In this document: positions 26,251-35,879 of the stretch, piece by piece
Position numbering within the stretch: the first letter of the stretch is position 1
Layout: each line of letters begins with the position of its first letter
DNA from: Oscillospiraceae bacterium
GTDB lineage: Bacteria; Bacillota; Clostridia; Oscillospirales; Ruminococcaceae
DNA length: 64,000 nucleotides
Direction: 5' to 3'
NCBI GenBank assembly: GCA_019424695.1
Contig: JAHYZA010000001.1
Coordinates: 62,001 to 126,000, forward strand
Translations under genes and position numbers: made by a program
The notes under the pieces: generated by a model
What the model saw: only the letters and a program-made list of their open reading frames with translations
Databases searched by the model: none
Told to the model about the DNA's origin: nothing

Positions 26251-27228
26251 TTATTGGGGAATCAGTGCCTGGGCCTCCTCCAGCGTCAGCAGGACCTTTT
26301 CCTCCGCCGCCGTAAAGCCGCGCAGTACAAAGCTCTGTACGGTCACGGCCCGGCGGAAGGTAAAGGGCAGGCAGAAGTTGAGCACTTCACTGGGCATGGT
26401 GCGCTCCAGAATCACCGCCTCGGGGAAGAGCGCCTGATAATCGGTGGTGTCCCGGGGGTGCGTCTTGATGAAGAGCGGCCCCACCGCGTAGCGGGCGGCC
26501 ACAGCTTTGAACATGGCGTCCTGGCGCTCCTGGGTCATCAGCCCGTCGGCTACAAAGCTGCGGGGCAAAAGCAGGGTGGCACCCTCGGCCTGTTCCGGCA
26601 GCGGCCGGGTCAGAAAGACGCTGCGCACCATGGCCTTTTCGGCATCGGTCAGCGACTGGAGCAGCGCTCCCTTGCTGTCGGTCACCAGTTTCTCGGGGCC
26701 GAACAGGGTGCACCGGGCAGCGTCCTCGCTCTCCACCAGCTTGCACCAGGGGCTATCCCCCCAGTAGAGATACCCCTTGCCGGAGCGCTGTTTTTGGGCA
26801 AAATCCGGAGTGGCGCGCTGGTCGGTGACGAGATGCTGGTCGGGCCCCAGGGTGCTGCCGAAGGTGTCCTCGCAGAGGATGTACCCGGCATGGCAGTCCT
26901 GGAGATAGCGACCCAGCACGCTCCAGTCGTTGTGGATATAGACATTTTCGTACCGGGCGCGGTCCAGCTTCCAGCCGCAGAGCGTTTCAAAGGCCCGGCG
27001 GGCCCGCAGGGAAGCCAGCAGTCCTGTCACAGTGCCGGGCCAGCGGGTCTCGTCCACCAGCACGGCGCACACCACACCGGTCTTGTCCAGCCGGGCGGCC
27101 AGCGCTTCGGCGTCAGCCACCGCAGCGGAAAGCACCATGGTGTGGGGGCCTCCCTCGGCCCGGCTTGCCCGCAGCAGGTCTACCAGCACCTGGTAGGCGG
27201 TGTGGCAGATATACAGATTGGGTTTCAT
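26251..27228 (-). CDS. Putative CMP-sugar glycosyltransferase with HP motif
   Basis: 325 residues. N-terminal YICHTAYQVLVDLL and a late KTHPRDTTDY...FP...PSE pattern (HP near residue 254) resemble bacterial sialyltransferases and polysialyltransferases (GT52/GT38 and the capsule POST family), where the HP motif binds CMP. Given the CMP-ulosonate genes directly downstream, it most likely transfers that sugar. Its ATG overlaps the ABC ATPase stop (ATGA). The longer reading to 27288 overlaps that gene. The family call is by motif only. Confidence 0.65.
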   Translation of the reverse strand: MKPNLYICHTAYQVLVDLLRASRAEGGPHTMVLSAAVADAEALAARLDKTGVVCAVLVDETRWPGTVTGLLASLRARRAFETLCGWKLDRARYENVYIHNDWSVLGRYLQDCHAGYILCEDTFGSTLGPDQHLVTDQRATPDFAQKQRSGKGYLYWGDSPWCKLVESEDAARCTLFGPEKLVTDSKGALLQSLTDAEKAMVRSVFLTRPLPEQAEGATLLLPRSFVADGLMTQERQDAMFKAVAARYAVGPLFIKTHPRDTTDYQALFPEAVILERTMPSEVLNFCLPFTFRRAVTVQSFVLRGFTAAEEKVLLTLEEAQALIPQ

Positions 27229-28508
27229 GCCTCTGCCTCCAGCAGTTTGACGGGCGGGAAGTGGATGCGGCCCCAGCCGGCGGCCCATTCGGGCATGGTC
27301 AGGTCGCTGTTGGTGACTTCAAAAGCAAATTCCGTCACCGGCTTGTCCAGGCAGACGGCCTGGCGCAGCGCTCCGTCAAAAATATCCAGATAGAAATAGT
27401 ATTGCCCCTCACCCAGCAGGCTGGGGTCGAATTCAAACACAGTGGTGTAAAGCTGGCCGGGCTGGGCAGACCCCAGGTCCACAGGGTGGGTGATGCCCAC
27501 GGGTGTGGAGTCCCGGGCGTGGAGGTTCATCTTCATGTGGATGCCCGCAAAAGGCTCCGCCACCCGCCAGGTGATCTTCACCCGCATCTTCTCGGTGTCC
27601 GCAAAGACGCTGGATTCCTTGCCTACAAAGTCCAGGGTCTCCAGCCGGAAACGCTTGCCGGCGCTGCCGGTCATCCGGGCCACGTTGGCCAGGTCATAGT
27701 GCACCACGTTCACGTCGGTGGTGTCCATATAGATGGCGATGGCCTGTTCCACGTCGCCGTCAAAAATCACCTTGCCCTTGTCCAGCACGATGCAGCGGTT
27801 GCACAGCTGGCGGATGGTGCTCATGTTGTGGCTGACGTAGAGAACGGTGCGGCCGTCCTGGTTGGCTACGTCGCTCATCTTGCCCAGGCATTTCTGCTGG
27901 AACTTCATGTCGCCCACGGCCAGGACCTCGTCCATGACCATGATCTCGCTGTCCAGATGGGCGGCCACGGCGAAGGCCAGCTTGACGAACATGCCGCTGG
28001 AATACCGCTTGACGGGGGTGTCGATGAAGTCACCGCACTCGGAAAATTCGATGATCTGGGGGAGTTTTGCGTCGATCTCCGCCCGGGTCATGCCCAGGAT
28101 GGCGCCGTTCATATAGATGTTCTCCCGGCCGGTCATCTCGTTGTTGAAGCCGGTGCCCACCTCCAGCATGGAGGCCACCCGGCCCCGGATGCGGATCTCG
28201 CCCTCGGTGGGGGCGGTGATGCGGGAGAGCAGTTTCAGCAGGGTGGATTTGCCGGCGCCGTTGCGGCCGATGATACCCAGGGCTTCCCCCTGGTAGACCG
28301 TCAGGTCCACGCCGTTCAGCGCCATAAAGGTCTGGCCAAACAGCCGCTGGTCGGTGCCGATGACGGTGTTGGGGTCCTCCTTGCCGCGGACGCGCGCCCA
28401 CCAGCTCTGGAGGTCGTGGGTCAGCGTGCCGCCGCCGATCTGGCCCAGTTTGTATTGCTTTTTCAGTCCCGTGACCTGGATGACGGGGCGTTTTTTATTG
28501 GTAGACAT
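27225..28508 (-). CDS. Polysaccharide ABC exporter ATPase (Wzt/TagH type)
   Basis: 427 residues. Residues about 1-250 form the nucleotide-binding domain: Walker A GRNGAGKSTLLK, signature YSSGMFVKLAFA, Walker B IMVMDEVLAVGD and the H-loop SHNMS. The last 170 residues form a beta-rich domain like the Wzt C-terminal carbohydrate-binding domain, which in O-antigen exporters recognises the capped end of the polymer. Its presence suggests export of a finished, end-marked glycan. It follows the permease gene by 12 bases and has GGAGGGG before the ATG. Confidence 0.9.
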   Translation of the reverse strand: MSTNKKRPVIQVTGLKKQYKLGQIGGGTLTHDLQSWWARVRGKEDPNTVIGTDQRLFGQTFMALNGVDLTVYQGEALGIIGRNGAGKSTLLKLLSRITAPTEGEIRIRGRVASMLEVGTGFNNEMTGRENIYMNGAILGMTRAEIDAKLPQIIEFSECGDFIDTPVKRYSSGMFVKLAFAVAAHLDSEIMVMDEVLAVGDMKFQQKCLGKMSDVANQDGRTVLYVSHNMSTIRQLCNRCIVLDKGKVIFDGDVEQAIAIYMDTTDVNVVHYDLANVARMTGSAGKRFRLETLDFVGKESSVFADTEKMRVKITWRVAEPFAGIHMKMNLHARDSTPVGITHPVDLGSAQPGQLYTTVFEFDPSLLGEGQYYFYLDIFDGALRQAVCLDKPVTEFAFEVTNSDLTMPEWAAGWGRIHFPPVKLLEAEA

Positions 28509-28520
28509 AGCAGCCCCTCC

Positions 28521-29399
28521 TTACACGGTGTCCATAAAGGTTTTTTCGATGCGGCTGAAGAGCACCACGCCCAGCACCAGCGCCACCAGGGTGAACGCCA
28601 CACTGTAGAGGATGGCACCCGCCGACACGCTGCCGGTGCCCAAAGTGGCCGCCCGGAACACTTCGATGGGAGCGGTCATGGGGTTGAGCTCCACCAGCAC
28701 TTTCAGGCGGGGGCTCTCATCCAGCATGGAAAGGGGATAGACCACGGGGGAAGCGTACATCCACAGCTGGACGCCGAAGCCCACAGCGATGGCAAGGTCA
28801 CGATATTTGGTGGTCAGGGAGGAAACAATAATGCCCACGCCCAGACCCAGCAGCATGACCTGCAGCATGACCAGCGGTACAGCCAGCGTCCACAGCGTAA
28901 AGCGGACCTCGGCGCCGGTGGCAAAGAAGTAGAGCCAGAATACAAGGTACATGACCGCCTGAATCAAGAAGTTGATGAGGCTGGTGAGTACCTGGCTCAC
29001 CGGCATGGTCAGCCGGGGAAAATACACCTTGCCGAATACCTGAGAGTTGGTCACAAAGGTGTTGGCGGTGTTGTTGACGCAGTTGGCAAAGAAGGTCCAG
29101 ACGGTGTTGCCGGCCATATAGAAGAGGAAGCCCGGGACGCCGTCGGTGGGCATACCCGCCATGTTGCCGAACACCACATTGAAGATCAGGGTGGTGATCA
29201 GCGGATTCAAGAGAATCCAGGCGGGACCCAGGATCGTCTGTTTGTAAAGCACCGTGAAGTTCCGCTTGACGAACATCAGCGTCAGGTCACGGTACTGCCA
29301 CAGTTCCTTTAAGTTGATATCGAACCAGCCGCTGCGGGGGCGGATGACGGTCGTCCAGCCTTCGTCGGCCGGGCGGGAAGTTTGGATGTTTTCAGCCAT
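28521..29399 (-). CDS. Polysaccharide ABC exporter permease (Wzm/TagG type)
   Basis: 292 residues, ABC-2 type permease with six hydrophobic segments. The N-terminal amphipathic part (ELWQYRDLTLMFVKRNFTVLYKQT, where ILGPAWILL follows) is the standard gate/coupling region of Wzm, TagG and RfbD. Together with the ATPase it exports undecaprenyl-linked glycan. It is the first gene of the operon. ATG 29399 lies behind AAAGGAAAAGG; a short upstream extension to 29432 is not needed. Confidence 0.9.
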   Translation of the reverse strand: MAENIQTSRPADEGWTTVIRPRSGWFDINLKELWQYRDLTLMFVKRNFTVLYKQTILGPAWILLNPLITTLIFNVVFGNMAGMPTDGVPGFLFYMAGNTVWTFFANCVNNTANTFVTNSQVFGKVYFPRLTMPVSQVLTSLINFLIQAVMYLVFWLYFFATGAEVRFTLWTLAVPLVMLQVMLLGLGVGIIVSSLTTKYRDLAIAVGFGVQLWMYASPVVYPLSMLDESPRLKVLVELNPMTAPIEVFRAATLGTGSVSAGAILYSVAFTLVALVLGVVLFSRIEKTFMDTV

Positions 29400-29442
29400 A
29401 GGGCACCTTTTCCTTTTAGAATAGCATACCAATAGATACTAC

Positions 29443-29471
29443 ATTTTACCACAATGCCTGCGAAAATACAA
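29443..29471 (-). promoter_or_regulatory. Promoter of the glycan operon
   Basis: On the minus strand TTGTAT (29466-29471), 17 bases, then TGG-TAAAAT (box 29443-29448, extended -10), 44 bases before the permease start. Confidence 0.65.
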
Positions 29472-29534
29472 CATGACACCCCGGCATCTCCCGATTCAGG
29501 AAATCCCTTGACAAAAAGGTGAAGATTCCGCAAC

Positions 29535-29566
29535 AAAAAACCGGTGGAGTCCGAAGACTCCACCGG
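29535..29566 (-). terminator. Terminator after pnuC
   Basis: Perfect 11-base stem (29541-29551 with 29556-29566) closed by a UUCG tetraloop on the minus strand and followed by TTTTTT. Confidence 0.92.
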
Positions 29567-29572
29567 CGGGGG

Positions 29573-30262
29573 TCAGGCAGCCGCAGCCTGACGCTGCCGC
29601 ATCCGCGACCAGTTGATGAAACCGTAGATATCGTTGGCAAAAAACATCACAAAGCAGACGACCACCGAAAGATAGGAAGGATCTTCCAGCACGGCCAGCC
29701 CCCACAGCAGGATGAGCACCAGATCGTTGGCGGCGTAGGCCACGGCGAAGGCGGGGCTGCGGCGGGCGGTCAGGTAGACGGCCAGGAAGCTGGTGGTCAC
29801 CGAGAGGGTGCTGGGCAGCAGGTTGGCGGTGCCGAAGGCTTGGAGGATGAAGTAGAACACCACGGTGACGGCGATGCTGAGCACCACGGCAAAAATGCCC
29901 TCCCGGCGGGAGATGCTGCCCACCTTGACTTCGGCCCGCCCTGCACCGTAGGGATGGCGCAGCCAGCAGATCAGGGCATACAGCGACATGGGGGCGGTCA
30001 TGCCCAGATAGGTGATCATCTCGCCGTAGTAGGAGCAGGTGAAGGAAATATAGCCGTACAGCAGGCTGAAGACGATGCCCAGCACCTGGCCGAAGGGGTT
30101 GCCCTTGGCGTTGAAGATGAGGGCGGTCACCCCAATGAGGGAGGCTGTCAGCGAGAGATAGTCGCTTTGCTGGAAAATCAGAAAGGTGCCCACGATCATG
30201 AATACCGAGGTGCCCCACAGCGTCCATTCGGCTTTGGTGAAATACTTGAGTTTAGAAGACAT
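29573..30262 (-). CDS. pnuC: PnuC-type nicotinamide riboside / vitamin transporter
   Basis: 229 residues with seven to eight hydrophobic segments. The segments NAKGNPFGQVLG, YISFTCSYYGEMITYLG and the C-terminal ANDIYGFINW match the Pnu family, in which Trp/Asn/Tyr residues line the substrate path for facilitated uptake of nicotinamide riboside. Members also transport riboflavin or thiamine, so the substrate is likely but not certain. ATG 30262 has GGAGG; the reading to 30304 runs into the leader hairpin. It has its own promoter, a structured leader and a strong terminator. Confidence 0.85.
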   Translation of the reverse strand: MSSKLKYFTKAEWTLWGTSVFMIVGTFLIFQQSDYLSLTASLIGVTALIFNAKGNPFGQVLGIVFSLLYGYISFTCSYYGEMITYLGMTAPMSLYALICWLRHPYGAGRAEVKVGSISRREGIFAVVLSIAVTVVFYFILQAFGTANLLPSTLSVTTSFLAVYLTARRSPAFAVAYAANDLVLILLWGLAVLEDPSYLSVVVCFVMFFANDIYGFINWSRMRQRQAAAA

Positions 30263-30274
30263 ACAAACCTCCGT

Positions 30275-30362
30275 AAAAAAACGCATCCGCCTGTACATCT
30301 TCAAAGACCTACGATGTACAAAACGAATGCGTTATGCATTACCTACCCGGTGGTAGTTTGTT
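30275..30362 (-). promoter_or_regulatory. Structured leader with attenuator hairpin before pnuC
   Basis: AACGCAT (30327-30333 on the minus strand) pairs with ATGCGTT (30280-30286). Inside it GTACATC/GATGTAC (30313-30319 with 30293-30299) form a second stem, and the outer stem is followed at once by seven T and then the GGAGG site. A small upstream hairpin (CTACC/GGTAG, about 30341-30354) and a second copy of AACGCAT-like sequence could form an alternative fold. This is an intrinsic-terminator layout inside a leader of about 110 bases; the ligand or factor is not known. Confidence 0.6.
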
Positions 30363-30381
30363 TCTATTCAATTGCGATGCT

Positions 30382-30410
30382 ATGATAGCACAGCCCGCCG
30401 TCAAAGTCAA
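30382..30410 (-). promoter_or_regulatory. Promoter of pnuC
   Basis: TTGACT (30405-30410), 17-base spacer, TATCAT (30382-30387) on the minus strand. Confidence 0.75.
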
Positions 30411-30420
30411 GCCTTACCAA

Positions 30421-30452
30421 AAAGAGGAAGGACCGCGAAGTCCTTCCTCTTT
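30421..30452 (-). terminator. Terminator of thrS
   Basis: 13-base stem (30421-30433 with 30440-30452) with T-run on the minus strand, 14 bases after the thrS stop. It abuts the pnuC promoter. Confidence 0.9.
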
Positions 30453-30465
30453 CCATACTGAAAAA

Positions 30466-32256
<1,791 letters not shown>

Positions 32257-32261
32257 GGTAG

Positions 32262-32552
32262 TTGCCTCCCAAATAAAAAATGCTTCATCCCTTACTGTTC
32301 CCAGGGATGAAGCATTGCAATACTCCACGGTTCCACCCAACTTGCGCTCCCCTATATAATAAGGGAAGCGCCACTCGCGCCGGCTGTAACGGGCCGTACC
32401 CGGCGGGGGTTCGCCCCCACACTCGGCGGTGGTAAAGGTGTGGTCTGCGTCCGGGCCGCTTGCACCACGCGGAACATTCCGCGGCGGCTTTCTCTGAAAA
32501 CGCTGTGCCGCACCCCGTTTGTCCGCCTCACAGCTTTCAACAGGATGAAGTT
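32262..32552 (-). promoter_or_regulatory. T-box leader of thrS (tRNA-Thr sensing)
   Basis: The minus strand holds the T-box sequence GGGTGGAACCGTGG (32325-32338 on the plus strand). After it comes a terminator stem TGCTTCATCCCT/AGGGATGAAGCA (32281-32292 and 32303-32314) with a T-run, ending just before the ribosome site. Upstream lies a long GC-rich Stem I region containing an AGAGA motif. Candidate ACC specifier triplets (threonine) occur around 32425-32445. Uncharged tRNA-Thr would stabilise the antiterminator. Start and Stem I borders are approximate. Confidence 0.88.
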
Positions 32553-32558
32553 ACCTTT

Positions 32559-32587
32559 TTTATAGCACAACCCGGCGGGGAAGTCAA
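32559..32587 (-). promoter_or_regulatory. Promoter of the thrS T-box transcript
   Basis: TTGACT (32582-32587), 17-base spacer, TATAAA (32559-32564) on the minus strand. Confidence 0.8.
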
Positions 32588-32674
32588 GCACAAAAATTTT
32601 CCCGCTGTTTTGCACAAAAAAGCGGGCAGGGGGTACGATTCTGCCCGCAAAACGCCAAAATTTGATTTTATACA

Positions 32675-32703
32675 TTGACTTTACATATTTATGCAATTAT
32701 ACT
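32675..32703 (+). promoter_or_regulatory. Promoter of the amino-acid ABC importer operon
   Basis: TTGACT (32675-32680), 17-base spacer, TATACT (32698-32703), 72 bases before the first gene. The region between the two divergent promoters (32588-32674) is A/T-rich and shows no gene. Confidence 0.8.
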
Positions 32704-32774
32704 GTATGACATAGCCGGGTGAGGGTCCGGCTTTCCCAACATTAAAAAATCACATGGATAAGAGGGTATCACAC

Positions 32775-33632
32775 ATGAAAAAACTTACTGCACTGCTGCT
32801 GGGCACCGCCATGGTGCTGAGCCTGGCCGCCTGCGGCGGTTCCGCTTCTTCCAGCGAGGCTGCTTCCTCTTCTGAAGCTGCTTCTTCTGAGGCTGCTTCC
32901 ACCCAGGAGGCTTCTGCCGAGACCGCTTCCGCCGAGCTGACCACCGTCACCTCCGGCAAGTTGACCATGTCCACCAACGCGGCGTTCCCTCCGTACGAGA
33001 TGACTGCCGATGACGGCAGCTTCGAGGGCATCGACGTGGAGGTGGCCGAGGCCATCGCCGACAAGCTGGGCCTGGAACTCCAGATCGATGACATGGATTT
33101 TGACGCGGCCCTGCTGGCTGCCCAGACTGGCAAGAGCGATATGGTCATGGCCGGTGTCACCGTCACCGAGGAACGCCAGACTGTTATGGACTTCAGCAAC
33201 ACCTACGCCACCGGCATCCAGGTCGTCATCGTGCCCGAGGATTCTGACATTGCCTCCATCGACGATATGACCGGCAAGATGATCGGCGTGCAGCGCGGCA
33301 CCACCGGTGACCTGTACTGCTCCGCTTCCGTTGAGGACGGCGGCTTCGGTGAAGAGAACGTCACCCCCTACGACAACGGTCTGACCGCTGTTCAGGCCCT
33401 GCAGAACGGCCAGGTGGACTGCGTGGTCATCGATAACGCCCCCGCTCAGGAGTTCGTCAAGGCCAACCCGGGTCTGAAGATTCTGGACACCGAGTACGCC
33501 AACGAGGACTACGCCATCGGCGTGGCCAAGGGTAACACCCAGCTGCTGGATGCCATCAACGGCGCTCTGGAAGAGCTGCAGGCTGACGGCACGCTGCAGA
33601 GCATTGTCGACAAGTATATCACCGCGGAATAA
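32775..33632 (+). CDS. Polar amino-acid ABC transporter substrate-binding lipoprotein
   Basis: 285 residues. A signal peptide with lipobox (MVLSLAAC, Cys at about 21) is followed by a Ser/Ala/Glu-rich linker of some 30 residues and the SBP family 3 fold: NAAFPPYEM, GIDVEVAEAIADKLG, DMVMAGVTVTEER, GVQRGTTGD. The protein is tethered to the outer face of the membrane and delivers an amino acid (glutamine, arginine, histidine or cystine type) to the permease. Start ATG 32775 follows AGAGGG; the 7-codon longer start is less likely. First gene of a three-gene operon. Confidence 0.93.
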   Translation: MKKLTALLLGTAMVLSLAACGGSASSSEAASSSEAASSEAASTQEASAETASAELTTVTSGKLTMSTNAAFPPYEMTADDGSFEGIDVEVAEAIADKLGLELQIDDMDFDAALLAAQTGKSDMVMAGVTVTEERQTVMDFSNTYATGIQVVIVPEDSDIASIDDMTGKMIGVQRGTTGDLYCSASVEDGGFGEENVTPYDNGLTAVQALQNGQVDCVVIDNAPAQEFVKANPGLKILDTEYANEDYAIGVAKGNTQLLDAINGALEELQADGTLQSIVDKYITAE

Positions 33633-33648
33633 GCGGTTCTCCCCACAG

Positions 33649-33686
33649 GAGAAGGCACGCCGGAACCCCCGGCGCGCCTTCTCTTT
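33649..33686 (+). terminator. Intercistronic hairpin after the binding-protein gene
   Basis: GAGAAGGC-A-CGCCGG pairs with CCGGCG-C-GCCTTCTC (33649-33663 with 33669-33683), followed by a short T-stretch. Such hairpins usually allow partial read-through and protect the upstream mRNA, giving more binding protein than permease. Confidence 0.65.
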
Positions 33687-33712
33687 GTCCTACAGGAAAG
33701 GTTGTGTAGCGG

Positions 33713-34480
33713 ATGGAAGCACAGTTTGAAGCGCTTTCGGCCCTGGCGAAAAGCGGCGAGACCCTGACCTTTGGCCAGGAGTTCTTCGTCAAATTCTATC
33801 AGGCATTTTTGTACAACGATCGATGGCTGCAGTACATCGAAGGTGTCGGCACTACGCTGCTGGTCACGGCCATCGCGCTGGTGCTGGGCGTGGTACTGGG
33901 CTCCATTGTGGCGCTGGTTCGTGTGGGTCACGACCAGCAAAAGCCTCATCACCGCAATCCGGTGCTGGGTGTGGTCAACGTGATCTGCCAGATCTATGCC
34001 ACGGTCATTCGCGGCACGCCTATGATGGTGCAGCTGCTTATCATGAGCATGGGCATCTTTGCCAGTAGCCGCAACTTCACGATGGTCGGCGCGCTGGCGC
34101 TGGGCATCAACTCCGGCGCCTATGTGTCCGAGATCATCCGCGGCGGTCTGATGGCTGTGGACCCCGGCCAGATGGAGGCAGGCCGCAGCCTGGGCCTCAA
34201 CTACATCACCACCATGGTGCTCATCATCATTCCCCAGGCCATCCGTTCCATCCTGCCGTCTCTGGGCAATGAGTTTATCATCCTGCTCAAGGATACCTCC
34301 CTCATTACGGTCATCGGCGGCAAGGAACTGCTCTATGCGGCCCAGGGCGTTATGAACCGTACTTACGAAGCCATGTTCCCGCTGCTGGGCGTGGCGGCCA
34401 TCTATCTGGTGCTGGTGCTGCTGTTCAGCGCCCTGCTGGGAAAACTGGAAAGGAGAATGGCGCAAAGTGATCGACGTTAA
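33713..34480 (+). CDS. Amino-acid ABC transporter permease
   Basis: 255 residues, with about five transmembrane segments of the HisMQ/GlnP type. The N-terminal half has TTLLVTAIALVLGVVLGSIVALV, and the EAA coupling loop is EAGRSLGLNYITTMVLIIIPQAIR. It ends with the basic ERRMAQSDRR tail. It pairs with the ATPase whose GTG start overlaps its last 14 bases. Confidence 0.93.
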   Translation: MEAQFEALSALAKSGETLTFGQEFFVKFYQAFLYNDRWLQYIEGVGTTLLVTAIALVLGVVLGSIVALVRVGHDQQKPHHRNPVLGVVNVICQIYATVIRGTPMMVQLLIMSMGIFASSRNFTMVGALALGINSGAYVSEIIRGGLMAVDPGQMEAGRSLGLNYITTMVLIIIPQAIRSILPSLGNEFIILLKDTSLITVIGGKELLYAAQGVMNRTYEAMFPLLGVAAIYLVLVLLFSALLGKLERRMAQSDRR

Positions 34481-35183
34481 AAATCTGCAAAAGCACTTTG
34501 GCGGTCTGCAGGTACTGCGCGGCGTGAACCTGACCATCAACAAGGGCGATTGTGTCGTGTTGGTGGGACCTTCCGGCTGCGGCAAGTCCACGTTCCTGCG
34601 CTGTCTCAACCGGTTGGAGGAACCCGACGGCGGCCAGGTCATCTTCAACGGTGAGGAAGTCAACGATAAGGACATCGACCGTGTGCGACAGAAGATGGGC
34701 ATGGTGTTCCAGCACTTCAACCTGTTCCCGCACCTGACGGTGAAAAAGAACATCACCCTGGCGCCGGTGCGCCTGGGCCTGATGAAGCAGGAGGAAGCCG
34801 ACGCCAAGGCGATGGAACTGCTGGAACGCATCGGTCTGGCCGAGAAAGCCAACGCCTACCCGAATATGTTGTCCGGCGGCCAGAAACAGCGTATCGCCAT
34901 CGTGCGGGCGCTGGCTATGAACCCCGATGTGCTGCTCTTTGACGAACCCACCTCTGCCTTGGACCCCGAGATGGTCGGCGAGGTGCTGGAACTGATGAAG
35001 GAACTGGCCCGGGGCGGCATGACGATGGTCTGCGTCACCCACGAGATGGGCTTTGCCCGGGAAGTGGCCAACCGGATCATCTTCATTGATGAGGGCGTGG
35101 TCAAGGTGGACAAACCGCCCAAGGAATTCTTTGAAAATCCCGAAAACGAGCGCCTGAAAGCCTTCCTTTCCAAGGTTCTGTAA
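34467..35183 (+). CDS. Amino-acid ABC transporter ATP-binding protein
   Basis: 238 residues of the GlnQ/HisP family. Walker A is GPSGCGKSTFLR, signature LSGGQKQRIAIVRALAMNP, Walker B VLLFDEPTSALDPE, and the H-loop CVTHEMGFAREVANR. It starts with GTG at 34467 inside the end of the permease gene, behind AAGGAG. It energises import of a polar amino acid. Confidence 0.95.
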   Translation: MIDVKNLQKHFGGLQVLRGVNLTINKGDCVVLVGPSGCGKSTFLRCLNRLEEPDGGQVIFNGEEVNDKDIDRVRQKMGMVFQHFNLFPHLTVKKNITLAPVRLGLMKQEEADAKAMELLERIGLAEKANAYPNMLSGGQKQRIAIVRALAMNPDVLLFDEPTSALDPEMVGEVLELMKELARGGMTMVCVTHEMGFAREVANRIIFIDEGVVKVDKPPKEFFENPENERLKAFLSKVL

Positions 35184-35188
35184 AATGC

Positions 35189-35221
35189 AAAGCGGCCCCG
35201 CCGACGGCGGGACCGCTTTTT
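35189..35221. terminator. Bidirectional terminator between convergent genes
   Basis: AAAGCGGCCCCGCC pairs with GGCGGGACCGCTTT, GAC loop, followed by TTTTT; it also serves the minus-strand gene that ends at 35226. Confidence 0.85.
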
Positions 35222-35225
35222 GTGT

Positions 35226-35738
35226 TTATTGGGTGGCGGCGTGGAGTCTGGCCAGTTGCCGGTATTCCTCTTCGTTGGCGGCAATGGCGGCGGCTTGCTC
35301 GGCGCTGACAGGCCGCACGACCTTGCCGGGCACCCCCATCACCAGGCTGCCGGCAGGAACCTGCATCCGTTCGGGGACCAGCGCCCCGGCGGCGATCAGG
35401 CAGCCGGGGCCGATGACCGCTCCGTTCAGGATGGTGGCGTTCATGCCGATCAGGCAGCTGTCACCGATCATGCACCCGTGCACGATGGCACCGTGGCCCA
35501 CGGAGACCCCGCGGCCCAGCACGATGTCCAGCCCCGGACCGGTGTGCAGAACGGCATTGTCCTGCACGTTGCTGCCGGCGCCTACCACGATGCGCCCGGT
35601 GTCGGCGCGCAACACAGCGCCATACCAGACGCTGGAACCTTCCTCCAGCCGGACCGAACCGGCCAGGGTCGCGTTTTCGGCCACAAAAGCTGCCCCACAG
35701 TCCGCAGGGGTGTTTCCACCCACCGTATAAAATGCCAT
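35226..35738 (-). CDS. Gamma-carbonic anhydrase family hexapeptide-repeat protein
   Basis: 170 residues with left-handed beta-helix hexapeptide repeats (for example NATLAGSVRLEEGSSVWYGAV). The three zinc-ligand histidines of the gamma class are in place (VLHTG, VGHGA, IVHGC). The family includes carbonic anhydrases and acyltransferase-like PaaY/CaiE proteins, so CO2 hydration is likely, not certain. ATG 35738 has AGAGGTG upstream; a longer frame to 35783 has no ribosome site. Confidence 0.85.
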   Translation of the reverse strand: MAFYTVGGNTPADCGAAFVAENATLAGSVRLEEGSSVWYGAVLRADTGRIVVGAGSNVQDNAVLHTGPGLDIVLGRGVSVGHGAIVHGCMIGDSCLIGMNATILNGAVIGPGCLIAAGALVPERMQVPAGSLVMGVPGKVVRPVSAEQAAAIAANEEEYRQLARLHAATQ

Positions 35739-35879
35739 AGTGTTCACCTCTGAATCAGTTAGGATGATTCTATCATACATCAACCTGCGGCAAATTGCAA
35801 AACCGCGGCAGGGTATGGTACAATACCTACAATGCGGCGGAAAGCCGAATTCATTTCAAGACAGGCAGGGAAGGAAACT

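Noticed and set aside
32850..32940. Ser/Ala/Glu-rich repeat-like DNA in the binding-protein gene
   Set aside because: This is the low-complexity linker after the lipid-attachment Cys, common in Clostridia lipoproteins, not a functional DNA repeat.
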